Shown here in pieces: positions 36,758 to 45,334 of a DNA stretch of 64,000 nucleotides. This stretch comes from Mesorhizobium sp. AR02 (GTDB taxonomy: Bacteria; Pseudomonadota; Alphaproteobacteria; Rhizobiales; Rhizobiaceae): contig NZ_CP080531.1 in the NCBI RefSeq assembly GCF_024746835.1, positions 4,422,001 through 4,486,000 of the forward strand, given 5' to 3'. Numbering within the stretch: the first letter of the stretch is position 1; each line of letters opens with the position of its first letter. The notes beneath the pieces were generated by a model. The model saw only the letters and a program-made list of their open reading frames with translations, had not been told where the DNA came from and did not search any database. A program made the translations under genes and the position numbers.

Positions 36758-36772
36758 TTAGGGTCTGCTTAG
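36758..36772 (+). promoter_or_regulatory. possible CtrA box upstream of sciP
   Basis: TTAG, seven bases, TTAG: one change per half from the CtrA consensus TTAA-N7-TTAA. It lies about 70-80 bases before sciP, whose product in Caulobacter acts with CtrA. A candidate only. Confidence 0.35.
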
Positions 36773-36839
36773 GCAATTTTTAAAGCTGTGGCGGTAACGT
36801 GGCGGGGATTGGGTCTTTGAGTTTTTTGTAGAGAGTACG

Positions 36840-37115
36840 ATGACCGATCTGGTTAGACCTAGAGTCAAGTATGTTATTGGGCCTGACGGCAGCCCTCTTA
36901 CGATTGCCGATCTGCCGCCGACGAACACGCGTCGCTGGGTTATCCGGCGCAAGGCGGAAGTCGTCGCGGCGGTGCGTGGCGGGCTTTTGAGCCTCGAAGA
37001 GGCATGCCAGCGCTACAAGCTGACCACCGAGGAATTCTTGTCCTGGCAGGCGTCGATCGACGAATATGGCCTTGCCGGGCTGCGCACCACGCGCATCCAG
37101 CAATACCGGCACTAG
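36840..37115 (+). CDS. sciP: CtrA inhibitor SciP (DUF1153)
   Basis: 91 aa, start MTDLVRPRVKYVIGPDGSPL, with the DUF1153 core DLPPTNTRRWVIRRKAEVVAAVRGG followed by a Trp-repressor-like helix-turn-helix (LSLEEACQRYKLTTEEFLSWQ). In Caulobacter SciP binds CtrA and DNA and blocks transcription at CtrA promoters in early S phase. The near-perfect size and position, 2.5 kb from ctrA, support the call. A strong terminator follows at 37195. Confidence 0.92.
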   Translation: MTDLVRPRVKYVIGPDGSPLTIADLPPTNTRRWVIRRKAEVVAAVRGGLLSLEEACQRYKLTTEEFLSWQASIDEYGLAGLRTTRIQQYRH

Positions 37116-37129
37116 CCCTTTGCTTTGAC

Positions 37130-37173
37130 GCAATTCCGGACGGAAAACCGTTTCACACTTTTCCTGGAATTGC
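37130..37173. repeat. rhizobial-type intergenic palindrome
   Basis: GCAATTCC at the left and GGAATTGC at the right enclose CGGAAAACCG and CACTTTTCC blocks. Repeats of this form are scattered between genes in Mesorhizobium and related genomes. It sits between sciP and its terminator. Confidence 0.6.
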
Positions 37174-37194
37174 TTCAGAGCCGGGCCAACACAT

Positions 37195-37223
37195 AAAAGG
37201 GCGCGGCACTCCGCGCCCTTTTT
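37195..37223. terminator. bidirectional rho-independent terminator
   Basis: GGGCGCGG-CACT-CCGCGCCC with A-run before and TTTTT after. It can stop sciP transcripts and, from the other strand, the convergent oxidoreductase gene. Confidence 0.85.
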
Positions 37224-37264
37224 GTATTTCCGGCAGGCTCTTGGTCCTGGGGCAGTTTTGGCGG

Positions 37265-38191
37265 TCAGACCGTCAGCGCCACTTTGCCGATCGGCTTGGT
37301 GGCGAGAAAGGCGTGGGCGGCACCGGCTTGTTCGAGCGGGAAGCTCTTCGCTACATGGACGGTGAGCTTGTTCGCGTCGATCAACCGGCCAAGTTCCAAA
37401 AGGCCTTCCCGGTCAGGCACGACGGACATGCGTTCGACCCGGATGTCGCGCGCGCTGGCCAGCGCCCTGGTGGTGTCGTTCAGGTTCAGCAAAGACACCA
37501 GCACGCCGCCATTCCTGATGACTTTCAGCGAGCGTTCGGCGTGCTCCCCGCCCATTGGCTCCAGCACCAGATCGATGTCGCTGATCTTGGTGGTAAAATC
37601 GCCCTTGGTGTAGTCGATGACCTCGTCGGCGCCGAGCTTGCGGACGAAATCGAGCTTGTTTGGGCTGGCGGTGGCGATGACATAGGCGCCGCGCGCCTTG
37701 GCGATCTGCACGGCCAGATGGCCGACGCCGCCGGCCCCCGCATGGACCAGCACGCGCTGGCCCGATTTCAGTCCACCATGGCGGACAAGGCCCTGCCAGG
37801 CGGTCAGGCCTGCCAGCGGCAATGCGCCTGCCTGGATGTGGTCCGCCGCCTTCGGCTTCAGCGCGATCTCGTCGACTGGCACTGCGGCCAACTCGGCGTA
37901 AGCCGCCGCCTGCTTGGGGAAACGCGGCATGCCGAACACCTCGTCGCCGACCTTGAGGCTGGTGACGCCGGCGCCCAGCGCCTCGACGGTTCCCGAAATA
38001 TCCCAGCCGAGGACAAAGGGCGGCTCGCCGAGCAGCTTATAATAACCGGCGCGGACGGAGCCATCGACCGGATTGATGCCGGCTGCCTTGACGCGGACCA
38101 ACACTTCGCCGGGCTTTGCCGTAGGGTCGGGCTGGTTGGCAACGACAAGGACGTCGGGTCCGCCGACGGAATTCTGGATAACGGCACGCAT
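37265..38191 (-). CDS. quinone oxidoreductase-type zinc-independent MDR protein
   Basis: 308 aa of the medium-chain dehydrogenase/reductase family. The N-terminal GroES-like half (PGEVLVRVKAAGINPVDGSVRAG) lacks the catalytic zinc cysteine. The nucleotide-binding half has HAGAGGVGHLAVQIAKARGA, the AGGVG motif of NADPH-dependent quinone reductases. It likely reduces quinones or enones. It is divergent from an HxlR regulator with an operator between them, so it is probably the target of that regulator. Confidence 0.9.
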   Translation of the reverse strand: MRAVIQNSVGGPDVLVVANQPDPTAKPGEVLVRVKAAGINPVDGSVRAGYYKLLGEPPFVLGWDISGTVEALGAGVTSLKVGDEVFGMPRFPKQAAAYAELAAVPVDEIALKPKAADHIQAGALPLAGLTAWQGLVRHGGLKSGQRVLVHAGAGGVGHLAVQIAKARGAYVIATASPNKLDFVRKLGADEVIDYTKGDFTTKISDIDLVLEPMGGEHAERSLKVIRNGGVLVSLLNLNDTTRALASARDIRVERMSVVPDREGLLELGRLIDANKLTVHVAKSFPLEQAGAAHAFLATKPIGKVALTV

Positions 38192-38254
38192 GGGATGTCT
38201 CCTGCTTGGTTGGTGCCGCTATCATTTGGATAGTAATATTCTCTTGTCCAGTAT

Positions 38255-38277
38255 GTACCTTCTTGATATATAGGTAC
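38255..38277. promoter_or_regulatory. HxlR-type operator
   Basis: GTACCT, 11 bases, AGGTAC, the inverted repeat form bound by HxlR/HypR-type regulators, placed between the two divergent genes and just before the regulator start. Confidence 0.65.
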
Positions 38278-38280
38278 CTT

Positions 38281-38679
38281 ATGGATAGTGACTTCGACTC
38301 CCCCTTCGGTTACGACGCCTTCCGGCGGACATGTGCTTCGCACACCGTGCTGGAGATGCTGGCCAGCAAATGGGTCTACCTGGTGGTCTGTGCGCTGCGC
38401 AAAGGCCGGCTGCGCAATGGCGAGCTTGCCCGCAAGCTCGAGGGCATCACGCCCAAGATGCTGACGCAGACATTGCGTGTGCTGGAGCGTGACGGCCTGG
38501 TGCGGCGTGAGATTTTCCCGGTCATTCCGCCGCGCGTCGAATATGAATTGACCGAGCTCGGCCAGAACCTGGCGGGACTGCTCACCCAGATCAGGGCATG
38601 GGCGGAGCAGCACGCGCCTGACATCAAGGATGCCCGTGCAAGGGCGATTGCCGCAAATGAGGGGGATTGGGCGGCTTAG
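38281..38679 (+). CDS. HxlR family transcriptional regulator
   Basis: 132 aa from MDSDFDSPFGYDAFRRTCASH. The winged helix (EMLASKWVYLVVCALRKGRLRNGELARKLEGITPKMLTQTLRVLERDGLVRRE) is the HxlR signature, with a single cysteine near the N terminus (C18) that in HypR-type members senses electrophiles. The longer frame upstream is rejected because AGGT lies just before this ATG and the operator overlaps the extension. Likely controls the divergent quinone reductase. Confidence 0.92.
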   Translation: MDSDFDSPFGYDAFRRTCASHTVLEMLASKWVYLVVCALRKGRLRNGELARKLEGITPKMLTQTLRVLERDGLVRREIFPVIPPRVEYELTELGQNLAGLLTQIRAWAEQHAPDIKDARARAIAANEGDWAA

Positions 38680-38773
38680 ATCGGTGATCTCCGCGGCAAT
38701 TCAGGCGGTTCGATGCTATCGCCCGATGAGTTGCGCGCTCGCGGACACGTCGATGATCCGGATCTCGGCCGGT

Positions 38774-39151
38774 TCAGCCGATCATGGCGCTGCGGCCACC
38801 GGTTTCGGCTTCGCGAATCTTGGTGTCGCGCGATTCCAGCATTTCGGCCTTCGAAAGCTCCGCTTCAGCTTCGCCGAGTAATGATTCGGCAGCGCTTCGC
38901 TGTTGGGCGAGGTCGCTTTGCGAGTTTCTGAGATTGTCGCGGCGCAAGCGTGCCGCCTTGGCGAAGGTCGGATAGGCGAAATGATTGATGTCGGTGATGC
39001 CGGCTTTCTTTTCCTCGGCGGTGATCTGAAGCTCCAGTTCGACGGCCATGCGTTCGAACTCGGCGATCATCATGTCGAGCTGCAGCAGCTGCCGCCGCTT
39101 CTCATTCACCTGAAACTGTTTCAGCCGAACGAGGTTTTCACGTGACTTCAT
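38774..39151 (-). CDS. fliJ: FliJ-like flagellar export protein
   Basis: 125 aa from MKSRENLVRLKQFQVNEKR, chosen because GGGAG lies nine bases upstream. The protein is almost wholly coiled coil with R/K/E/Q-rich heptads (LQLDMMIAEFERMAVELELQITAEEKK; LAQQRSAAESLLGEAEAELSKAEML). FliJ is a cytoplasmic stalk of the flagellar type III export apparatus. Position next to ctrA is usual in Rhizobiales. Sequence alone is weak because FliJ diverges fast. Confidence 0.75.
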   Translation of the reverse strand: MKSRENLVRLKQFQVNEKRRQLLQLDMMIAEFERMAVELELQITAEEKKAGITDINHFAYPTFAKAARLRRDNLRNSQSDLAQQRSAAESLLGEAEAELSKAEMLESRDTKIREAETGGRSAMIG

Positions 39152-39353
39152 GATTCGGTACTCCCGGAAACGCACACCCGCACATATCGTCCAAACCACC
39201 TGGAAAAGGCCCAGGCATTGCCCGTATCCACCGGCTTTCCCCGAACTATGGGAAACAAAACCCTAAAGTTTTTTGCCGGCGGTAACCATTCGTTTACGGG
39301 CATTGTTAATCATACGGGTCAGGACTTAAGGCCGGGTAAAAATTCCGGCCGCC

Positions 39354-39449
39354 GATTCGGAAGCGTGTCGATGAGTCCCTGGAGTCACTTAGTCCAGGTT
39401 ATTAATGTGTTGCATTAGGAATTTGGGTCTGGGATTCGTTATTAGATTC
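39354..39449. promoter_or_regulatory. cluster of five CcrM methylation sites (GANTC)
   Basis: GATTC at 39354, GAGTC at 39373, GAGTC at 39382, GATTC at 39433 and GATTC at 39445. Random sequence gives about one per 256 bases. CcrM methylates GANTC, and in Caulobacter hemimethylation switches on ctrA P1. This suggests the same control here. Confidence 0.7.
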
Positions 39450-39500
39450 AAGAGGGTGTAGAAAGGGGTTAAAAAATCTGATACCGTCGTGGACGGGAAA

Positions 39501-39518
39501 TTAGGTTTTGTTAACCAT
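39501..39518 (+). promoter_or_regulatory. candidate CtrA autoregulatory site
   Basis: TTAG-N6-TTAACCAT; the second half matches the 8-base CtrA half site TTAACCAT. It lies about 90 bases upstream of the ctrA start, where positive or negative feedback would act. Confidence 0.55.
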
Positions 39519-39603
39519 TCGATGGCAGCCTCTGCACAAGGCAACCACTGCTCCGGGGCAGGACGGGTCGTGAAATGGTCCGGCAGCAGAAAAGGGGAAT
39601 GAA

Positions 39604-40299
39604 ATGCGTGTTCTGCTGATAGAAGATGACAGTGCAACCGCACAAAGCATCGAACTGATGCTGAAATCGGAAAGTTTCAATGTCTATACGACGGACCTCG
39701 GCGAAGAGGGTGTCGATCTGGGCAAACTCTACGACTACGACATCATCCTTCTCGATCTCAACCTGCCCGACATGTCCGGCTACGAGGTCTTGAGAACGCT
39801 TCGCCTCTCCAAGGTAAAGACGCCCATCCTCATCCTCTCCGGCATGGCCGGCATTGAGGACAAGGTACGCGGCCTGGGCTTCGGCGCCGATGACTACATG
39901 ACCAAGCCGTTCCACAAGGACGAGCTGGTGGCGCGCATCCATGCCATCGTGCGGCGCTCCAAGGGCCACGCCCAGTCGGTCATCACCACCGGTGACCTGG
40001 TGGTCAACCTCGACGCCAAGACCGTTGAAGTCGGCGGCCAGCGCGTGCATCTCACCGGCAAGGAATACCAGATGCTGGAGCTGCTCTCGCTGCGCAAGGG
40101 CACCACGCTCACCAAGGAAATGTTCCTCAACCACCTCTATGGCGGTATGGACGAGCCGGAACTGAAGATCATCGACGTCTTCATCTGCAAGCTGCGCAAG
40201 AAGCTCGACGCCGCGTCCGGTGGCCAGAACTACATTGAGACGGTCTGGGGCCGCGGCTATGTGCTGCGCGAACCCGAGGACATCCGCGTCAGCGCCTGA
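39604..40299 (+). CDS. ctrA: cell-cycle response regulator CtrA
   Basis: 231 aa. The receiver domain ([20 protein letters not shown]) has the phosphoacceptor D51 in [13 protein letters not shown] and K in TKPFHKDEL. The OmpR-type winged helix follows ([48 protein letters not shown]). CtrA is the essential master regulator of cell division, replication and motility genes in alphaproteobacteria, phosphorylated through CckA-ChpT. Neighbouring sciP, chpT and fliJ confirm the locus. A terminator follows at 40342. Confidence 0.98.
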   Translation: MRVLLIEDDSATAQSIELMLKSESFNVYTTDLGEEGVDLGKLYDYDIILLDLNLPDMSGYEVLRTLRLSKVKTPILILSGMAGIEDKVRGLGFGADDYMTKPFHKDELVARIHAIVRRSKGHAQSVITTGDLVVNLDAKTVEVGGQRVHLTGKEYQMLELLSLRKGTTLTKEMFLNHLYGGMDEPELKIIDVFICKLRKKLDAASGGQNYIETVWGRGYVLREPEDIRVSA

Positions 40300-40341
40300 G
40301 CGTGGCAAGCGTCGCCTGAATTATTGCCATCTTCGACAAAG

Positions 40342-40365
40342 AAACCCGGCTTCGGCCGGGTTTTT
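40342..40365 (+). terminator. rho-independent terminator of ctrA
   Basis: AACCCGGC-TTCG-GCCGGGTT followed by a T-run, 43 bases after the ctrA stop. Confidence 0.9.
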
Positions 40366-40408
40366 GCGTCATAGCTCAACAATGAGCGGTAAGCCGCGAA
40401 CTGCCGTC

Positions 40409-40777
40409 TCAGGCGGCGATTTTCAGGGTGCGAAAGCGCTCGAGCAACTGCGGGCGATTGAAGGGCTTCAAGAGATAGCCCTGGGCGCCGGCGCGCTTGG
40501 CCCGCATGATCGAGGCGATATCGAGCTCGACCAGCGAGATCAGGATCTGCGGCTTGACCGGGCTTTCCATGGCGCGCACGCGGCGGATGAGATCAACCGC
40601 CTGCACATCCGGCAGGGCACCGTCGACGACGATGATGTCGGGCATGTCGGCGGCGCACATCTCCAGTGCGTCAAGCCCGCTGGCTGCTTCGATGACCACC
40701 ATGTCGGAACCGCCCAGGATGCGTTTTGCAACCTTCCTGATGACGCTTGAGTCGTCGACGAACATGCAGCGTTTCAT
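40409..40777 (-). CDS. single-domain response regulator
   Basis: 122 aa from MKRCMFVDDSSVIRKVAKRIL. It has receiver-domain features: acidic pair D8-D9, phosphoacceptor about D52 in IIVVDGALPDV, and lysine in YLLKPFNRPQLLE. It has no output domain. It is placed between ctrA and chpT, so it may be a further phosphate acceptor or a CheY-like partner of ChpT, but it is not close enough in sequence to call CpdR or DivK. The upstream extension to 40804 is rejected because the receiver fold begins at this ATG. Confidence 0.88.
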   Translation of the reverse strand: MKRCMFVDDSSVIRKVAKRILGGSDMVVIEAASGLDALEMCAADMPDIIVVDGALPDVQAVDLIRRVRAMESPVKPQILISLVELDIASIMRAKRAGAQGYLLKPFNRPQLLERFRTLKIAA

Positions 40778-41022
40778 TTCCGGGTCCTCTTTGCCCTGGG
40801 GCAATCCGGTCGTGCGGGGTATCTGCCGAGCACCCTAGACCGATCTGGTAAAGAACCCGAAAAGCCATTAGGTAAAATTTTTGCAAAGATGCGGTCTGAA
40901 GGACTTTCGTTGCAGATGCTTCGACGCGGCCGATTGGGAGAAGCTCAACGCTACTCATCGAGCCATCACGGCAATATTACGCCGTTGAAATACTTTGCCC
41001 TCCCGGCAAATCCACCGGATGC

Positions 41023-41652
41023 TCAGGCTGCCGAAAGCACGATTTCTTCCGCCGTCGCATGGATCGATATCGTCATGCCGGCTTCGCGGGCCAGAAGCAG
41101 CGTGTAGTAGGGCTGCACCGAATGCGCATCGATCGGCTCTTCCGGCTTGTGGCCGGAATGCAGTTCGAGGAATTTTGGCGGCACGCGCAGCATCGGGCCG
41201 CTTGCCGAAAGGGAGATGCGCGGCTCGGTTTCGAGATTCTCGAGCGTGACGACCAGCTTGCCGCCACGCGGAATGGCGGCGTTGGCGACCAGGATCAGGT
41301 TGAGCAGCAGCTTGACCTTGTTCTTGGGCAGCAGCGCGCGGGCCCCGTTCCAGATCAGTTCCGGCTTTTCATTCTTGAGGAAGGCGATTGCCACCGCTTC
41401 AGCGTCGCCGGTGTCGATCAGCATGCCGGCAGAACCGGCCGCGCCGAAGGCGATGCGGGCGAACTGCAACCGGGCCGAGGCGTTCTTGGCGCTCTGGCGG
41501 ATGAGCCGCATGGCGTCTTCGTCGGCGCCGCCTTCGTCGAGCAGTTCAAGCCCGTTGTTGATCGCGCCGACCGGCGAGATGATGTCGTGGCAGACGCGGC
41601 TGCACAGAAGCGCCGCCAGGTCAGGCGCGGAGAGGGTGAACAGATCGGCCAT
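41023..41652 (-). CDS. chpT: histidine phosphotransferase ChpT
   Basis: 209 aa from MADLFTLSAPDLAALL. The helical hairpin carries the phosphoacceptor H22 in SRVCHDIISPVGAINNGLELL, as in Caulobacter ChpT, followed by a degenerate HATPase-like domain. ChpT passes phosphate from CckA to CtrA and CpdR. A 22-codon upstream extension has no conserved sequence. Presence next to ctrA is typical of Rhizobiales. Confidence 0.93.
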   Translation of the reverse strand: MADLFTLSAPDLAALLCSRVCHDIISPVGAINNGLELLDEGGADEDAMRLIRQSAKNASARLQFARIAFGAAGSAGMLIDTGDAEAVAIAFLKNEKPELIWNGARALLPKNKVKLLLNLILVANAAIPRGGKLVVTLENLETEPRISLSASGPMLRVPPKFLELHSGHKPEEPIDAHSVQPYYTLLLAREAGMTISIHATAEEIVLSAA

Positions 41653-41977
41653 CGGTGAAAATCCCTGCAAAATTCCACAATTCGTGGCCGAGCGATTGAT
41701 CGTCGCGCCTGCCCACACGAATCACGCTCCAACCCGAGGCTTTCTGAATACACAGCACTCGTACGTACAGCAACAAACCCAAAATTGTCGTCGGGGCAAA
41801 TGGCGTGTTCGCGCAGGCTCCCGGCGCCGCGCGACCCCAAAGCCAGCCTTTGAACCGCCATCTTCCTGTGGGAGTTAATGGTTGAAAAAGGATTACGGCA
41901 TAGTTTGCCCCTAACAGTCATCCTTAACGGCCGCCTAAAGAGCCGGACCGGATGCGAGGCGTCGGCGAAAGTGCTCC
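41653..41977. other. chpT-eipA divergent promoter region
   Basis: About 325 bases with no gene. It must contain the promoters of chpT (leftward) and eipA (rightward). TTAATGGTTGA (about 41875-41885) and TTAAC near 41933 resemble partial CtrA half sites, in line with known CtrA control of eipA in Brucella, but no full site is clear. Confidence 0.4.
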
Positions 41978-41995
41978 ATGACGGAGATTGGAAGC

Positions 41996-42604
41996 ATGTT
42001 TTCCCGATTCTACGACCGGAGTTTCCTCCGTGTCATCTCAGGCCGGAACTTTCTCCGCGTCTGCTCAATGGCGATCGCGCTCATGGGCGTTCTCGTCTTC
42101 TCGACCTCAGCCCTGCGGGCCCAGGAATACACCGCTCAGGAGATTATCGATTCCGGTCACAAGTTCTTCGGCGCGACATCGGGTGGGCTCGCCACCGTCG
42201 TCGAGAAGATCTTCGCCTCCTACGGCCTGCCCAATGGCTATCTGCTCGGTGAGGAGGGGTCGGGCGCGCTGATCGGCGGCCTGACCTATGGCGAAGGCAC
42301 GCTCTACACCAAGAATGCCGGCGACCACAAAGTGTTCTGGCAAGGCCCGTCGCTGGGCTGGGATTTCGGCGGCGAGGGGTCCCGGGTGATGATGCTGGTC
42401 TACAATCTCGACGATGTCAGCAACCTCTATAACCGCTACGGCGGCGTGGCCGGTTCGGCCTATGTGGTGGCGGGCGTCGGCTTCAATGTGCTGAAGAACA
42501 ACAATGTGCTTCTGGTGCCGATCCGCACCGGTGTCGGCGCCCGGCTCGGCGTCAATCTCGGCTATTTGAAGCTGACCGAACGGGCGACGTGGAATCCGTT
42601 CTAA
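41996..42604 (+). CDS. eipA: periplasmic envelope-integrity protein EipA (DUF1134)
   Basis: 202 aa from MFSRFYDRSFLRVISG; an ATG six codons earlier (41978) is also possible, but GGAG stands about nine bases before this one. A signal peptide with core VCSMAIALMGVLVFSTSALRA ends before QEYTAQEII. The mature part is DUF1134 (TSGGLATVVEKIFASYGLPNGYLLGEEGSGA). In Brucella the homologue EipA keeps the envelope intact, and its gene is under CtrA control. The chpT neighbourhood fits. Confidence 0.9.
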   Translation: MFSRFYDRSFLRVISGRNFLRVCSMAIALMGVLVFSTSALRAQEYTAQEIIDSGHKFFGATSGGLATVVEKIFASYGLPNGYLLGEEGSGALIGGLTYGEGTLYTKNAGDHKVFWQGPSLGWDFGGEGSRVMMLVYNLDDVSNLYNRYGGVAGSAYVVAGVGFNVLKNNNVLLVPIRTGVGARLGVNLGYLKLTERATWNPF

Positions 42605-42740
42605 AGTCCAACCCGTCATGACCGCAATGCCGAGTTTTCGATGGGATTTGTAGGCCTGTGACCCCCAATGCGCCGCGGCAAGCTCTTGCCGCAGCGCCGG
42701 ATTTCCGCCATGCCAGTATGATGCGGTCCAGTTCCGGCGG

Positions 42741-43916
42741 TTGCCGCCGATAGCGGGTAGTCCTTTGGTTCAGTCGGTCCTGTTCTTTGCCCTCGGCTTT
42801 CTCTGTGCCGGCTTTCTGGCGCTGATCGTGGCTCCGGCCGTCTGGCGGCGTGCCGTCGCGTTGACCCGCAGGCGCATCGAAGCCTCAATCCCGCTGACGC
42901 AGGCCGAGATCCAGGCCGACAAGGATCGCATCCGGGCCGAGTACGCCATGGCGACGCGCCGCCTCGAAATGAACGTCAAGGCGCTGCGTGAGAAAGCGGC
43001 CGAACAACTCGTCGAGATCAACCGTGGCCGCGAGGCGTTGAAGGGGCTGGCGGTCGAACGTACGGACAAGAACCACGCGCTCGCCGAACTCGGCGCCAAG
43101 AGCGAGGCGCTGCGGCAGCGCGAAGAGGAACTGCATCAGCTTTCGGAGCGGCTCAAGGAAACCGAGCGCAAGCTGGAGAAGCGGGCGCTCGAGCTCGAAA
43201 AGCTGGAGCACATGTACGACGATGCCAGTTTTTCCTCCAGCAGCCGACAGATCGAGCTCGTGGCGCGCGAATCCGAATTGCAGAAGCTCGCCAGCGACAT
43301 CTCGCTGCTGCGCGGCCAGCGCAAGGAAGCAGATCGGCGCCATCAGGAGATCGCGGCCGAAAGCAAGGCCGCGCGCGATGCCCTGAAGGCGGAGAAGAAA
43401 AGGGCGGCCGAACTCGACAAGAAAGTCGAACGGCTGCTGGCAACGCTCGCCGATCGCGAGGACAAGCTCGACCGCCGCGAAAAAGAGCTGGCGCGGCTGC
43501 GCGAAAAGGCGAAGGCCGAGGATGGCGGACCGGCCCTACGGCTGGTCGGCAAGCCGGATGAAGCGGGCAGACATGACCAGGCCCCGAGGCGCGATGATCT
43601 GGATCAGGCGATCGCCAAGCTGGACAGCGATCGCGAGCGGCTGGAGGCCAGGCTGACGGCGCTGGCGCGCGAGAACAAGCGGCTCAAGGCGGATCTCGGC
43701 GCCATGGCATCGTCGGGTTCGGCCAATAGCAGTGCCGCGCTGCGCGAGCAGATGAACGAGCTGGCGGCTGAAGTCGTCCACCTGACGGCCAAGCTCGAGG
43801 GACCTGATTCACCGATCGCCAAGGCGCTGGCGGCACCGGCGGACAGCCGATCCGACGGCGGCGACCGCAGCCTCGCCGACCGCGTGCGCGCCTTGCAGAA
43901 GGCGGCCGCGAACTGA
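42741..43916 (+). CDS. membrane-anchored coiled-coil protein
   Basis: 391 aa from a TTG; no ATG precedes the conserved part, so the start is uncertain and TTG 42765 is an alternative. One N-terminal membrane segment (VLFFALGFLCAGFLALIVAPAVW) is followed by about 300 residues of charged coiled coil (KRALELEKLEHMYDD; DREDKLDRREKELARLREK) and a low-complexity tail. Similar proteins occur in Rhizobiales with unknown function; a cell-envelope or division scaffold is possible. Confidence 0.85.
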   Translation: MPPIAGSPLVQSVLFFALGFLCAGFLALIVAPAVWRRAVALTRRRIEASIPLTQAEIQADKDRIRAEYAMATRRLEMNVKALREKAAEQLVEINRGREALKGLAVERTDKNHALAELGAKSEALRQREEELHQLSERLKETERKLEKRALELEKLEHMYDDASFSSSSRQIELVARESELQKLASDISLLRGQRKEADRRHQEIAAESKAARDALKAEKKRAAELDKKVERLLATLADREDKLDRREKELARLREKAKAEDGGPALRLVGKPDEAGRHDQAPRRDDLDQAIAKLDSDRERLEARLTALARENKRLKADLGAMASSGSANSSAALREQMNELAAEVVHLTAKLEGPDSPIAKALAAPADSRSDGGDRSLADRVRALQKAAAN

Positions 43917-43933
43917 AGCGGTGGTGCTGCCAT

Positions 43934-44731
43934 TTAACGGTGCGAGAAGTGGTGCAGCGCGATAGCTGACGCTGCCGCGACGTTCAGGCTGTCGAAGCCT
44001 TTCGACATGGTGATCCGCACGGTTTGCAGGCGCGCAAGCAGGCTCTCGGGCAGGCCTTCGCCCTCGGTGCCGAGATAGAGCGCCAGGCGTCCTGCCGGCT
44101 TTGCATCGCGTATGTCGGTTCGTCCGCGCGGTGACAGGGCGAATTGTTCAAAGCCCCGTTCGGCGAGCATCGCCGTAAAGCCAGGAGTGTCGGTGAAGGA
44201 GGCGAATGGGATCTTGAGCACGGCGCCGACGGAGACGCGGATCGCCTTGCGGTACAGCGGATCGCAGCATGTCGCGTCCATCAGCACCGCATCGGCGCCG
44301 AAGGCGGCGGCATTGCGAAAGATCGAACCCATATTGTCGTGGTTGGCGATGCCGACAAGCACCACCACCAGGGCTTGGTCGGGCAAGGCATCCAGCAATG
44401 GTCCGGCCGCTTGCGGCATCTCCTTGCGGCCGATGGCCAGGATGCCGCGATGCATGTGGAAGCCGGCGATCGCGTCCATCACCGTTGTGGTGACGACGTA
44501 GACCGGCAGGTCGGCGGGCGCCTTGTGCAAGATATCCTTCAGGCCACTGAGCCGGTTTTCCAGGACAAGAACGGATTCGGCACCGAAGCGGCTCGACGAA
44601 AGAAGCAGATCGAGCACCACCTTGCCTTCGGCGACGAAACGGCCTTGCCGGCCGGCAAGATCGCGTTCACGGATATCGAGATAGGCGGCGACACGAGAAT
44701 CCCGTGGGTCGTCGATGCGAATTGGGTCCAT
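43934..44731 (-). CDS. TrmH/SpoU family RNA methyltransferase
   Basis: 265 aa. It has the SPOUT knot motifs in order: NHDNMGSIFRNAAAFGADAVL, LALYLGTEGEGLP and ITMSKGFDSLNVAAASAI. An N-terminal RNA-binding extension (GRFVAEGKVVLDLLLSS) is of the L30e-like type. It transfers a methyl group to the 2'-O of ribose in rRNA or tRNA; which one cannot be told from sequence. It is convergent with the coiled-coil gene. Confidence 0.92.
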   Translation of the reverse strand: MDPIRIDDPRDSRVAAYLDIRERDLAGRQGRFVAEGKVVLDLLLSSSRFGAESVLVLENRLSGLKDILHKAPADLPVYVVTTTVMDAIAGFHMHRGILAIGRKEMPQAAGPLLDALPDQALVVVLVGIANHDNMGSIFRNAAAFGADAVLMDATCCDPLYRKAIRVSVGAVLKIPFASFTDTPGFTAMLAERGFEQFALSPRGRTDIRDAKPAGRLALYLGTEGEGLPESLLARLQTVRITMSKGFDSLNVAAASAIALHHFSHR

Positions 44732-44834
44732 GTCCTCCGCTCAAAGATCGAGAGCGCGGTTCGTGCGTCGAAAGAGACACACAAGCCACGCTCCGGAAAT
44801 CGTCAGCGAGCTAAAAGGCCGTAGGAGCGTCCGG

Positions 44835-45203
44835 TCAAGTCCCGGCGCGGCGCAATCTGTGCGCCATCTGGGAAAGGTCCTCCTTGCCGGTGCCGAAAAT
44901 ACCATCCAGCACGACAAGCAACTCGCGCACCGCTTCGGATTTGCAGGAGTAGTAGATCATCTGACGGTCGCGGCGGGTTTCCACGAGATCAAGCGCCCGC
45001 AACTTGGCCAGATGCTGCGAGAGGGCGGATTGGCTGAGCATCACCTTTTCGGCGATAGCGCCGACCGACATTTCACCGTCGATCAGATAGCTCATGATCA
45101 ACAGCCGTTTTTCGTTGCCCATCAGCATCAGAAATTCGGCAGCCGATTCGGCGTTGGCGACTAGCTTTGTCGAGACCATGAATGCCCCATGCTGTTTGCT
45201 CAT
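44835..45203 (-). CDS. ArsR family regulator, NolR-like
   Basis: 122 aa winged helix: AAEFLMLMGNEKRLLIMSYL, SVGAIAEKVMLSQSALSQHLAKLRALDLVETRRDRQMIYYSC. The recognition helix and the VETRRDxQxIYYSC strand closely resemble NolR of Sinorhizobium, a repressor of nodulation genes, without the metal cysteines of ArsR. The C-terminal tail differs. A start eight codons later (45179) is possible. No target gene is adjacent. Confidence 0.88.
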   Translation of the reverse strand: MSKQHGAFMVSTKLVANAESAAEFLMLMGNEKRLLIMSYLIDGEMSVGAIAEKVMLSQSALSQHLAKLRALDLVETRRDRQMIYYSCKSEAVRELLVVLDGIFGTGKEDLSQMAHRLRRAGT

Positions 45204-45334
45204 CGAGGCGCCATGGGGGCAATGGTGCCTGAATCCATAAATTCACTTGCGAAAGGTCACTGACGAGTCAGCGCCATCTCTGAAGGGTAGAACATTTCTT
45301 TCAAATCTCAAGTGTTGCTTTTGATCAAATGCAA

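Larger units (their letters stand above)
39152..39603. promoter_or_regulatory. ctrA-fliJ divergent control region
   Basis: 452 bases without a gene. It contains six GANTC sites in all (39152, 39354, 39373, 39382, 39433, 39445), several TTAA-type elements and a CtrA half site near the ctrA start. The size and the site density suit a region with several cell-cycle-regulated promoters. Confidence 0.7.

Noticed and set aside
37004..38233. 409-codon plus-strand frame across the quinone reductase
   Set aside because: Antisense shadow; overlaps the sciP terminator and the HxlR operator.
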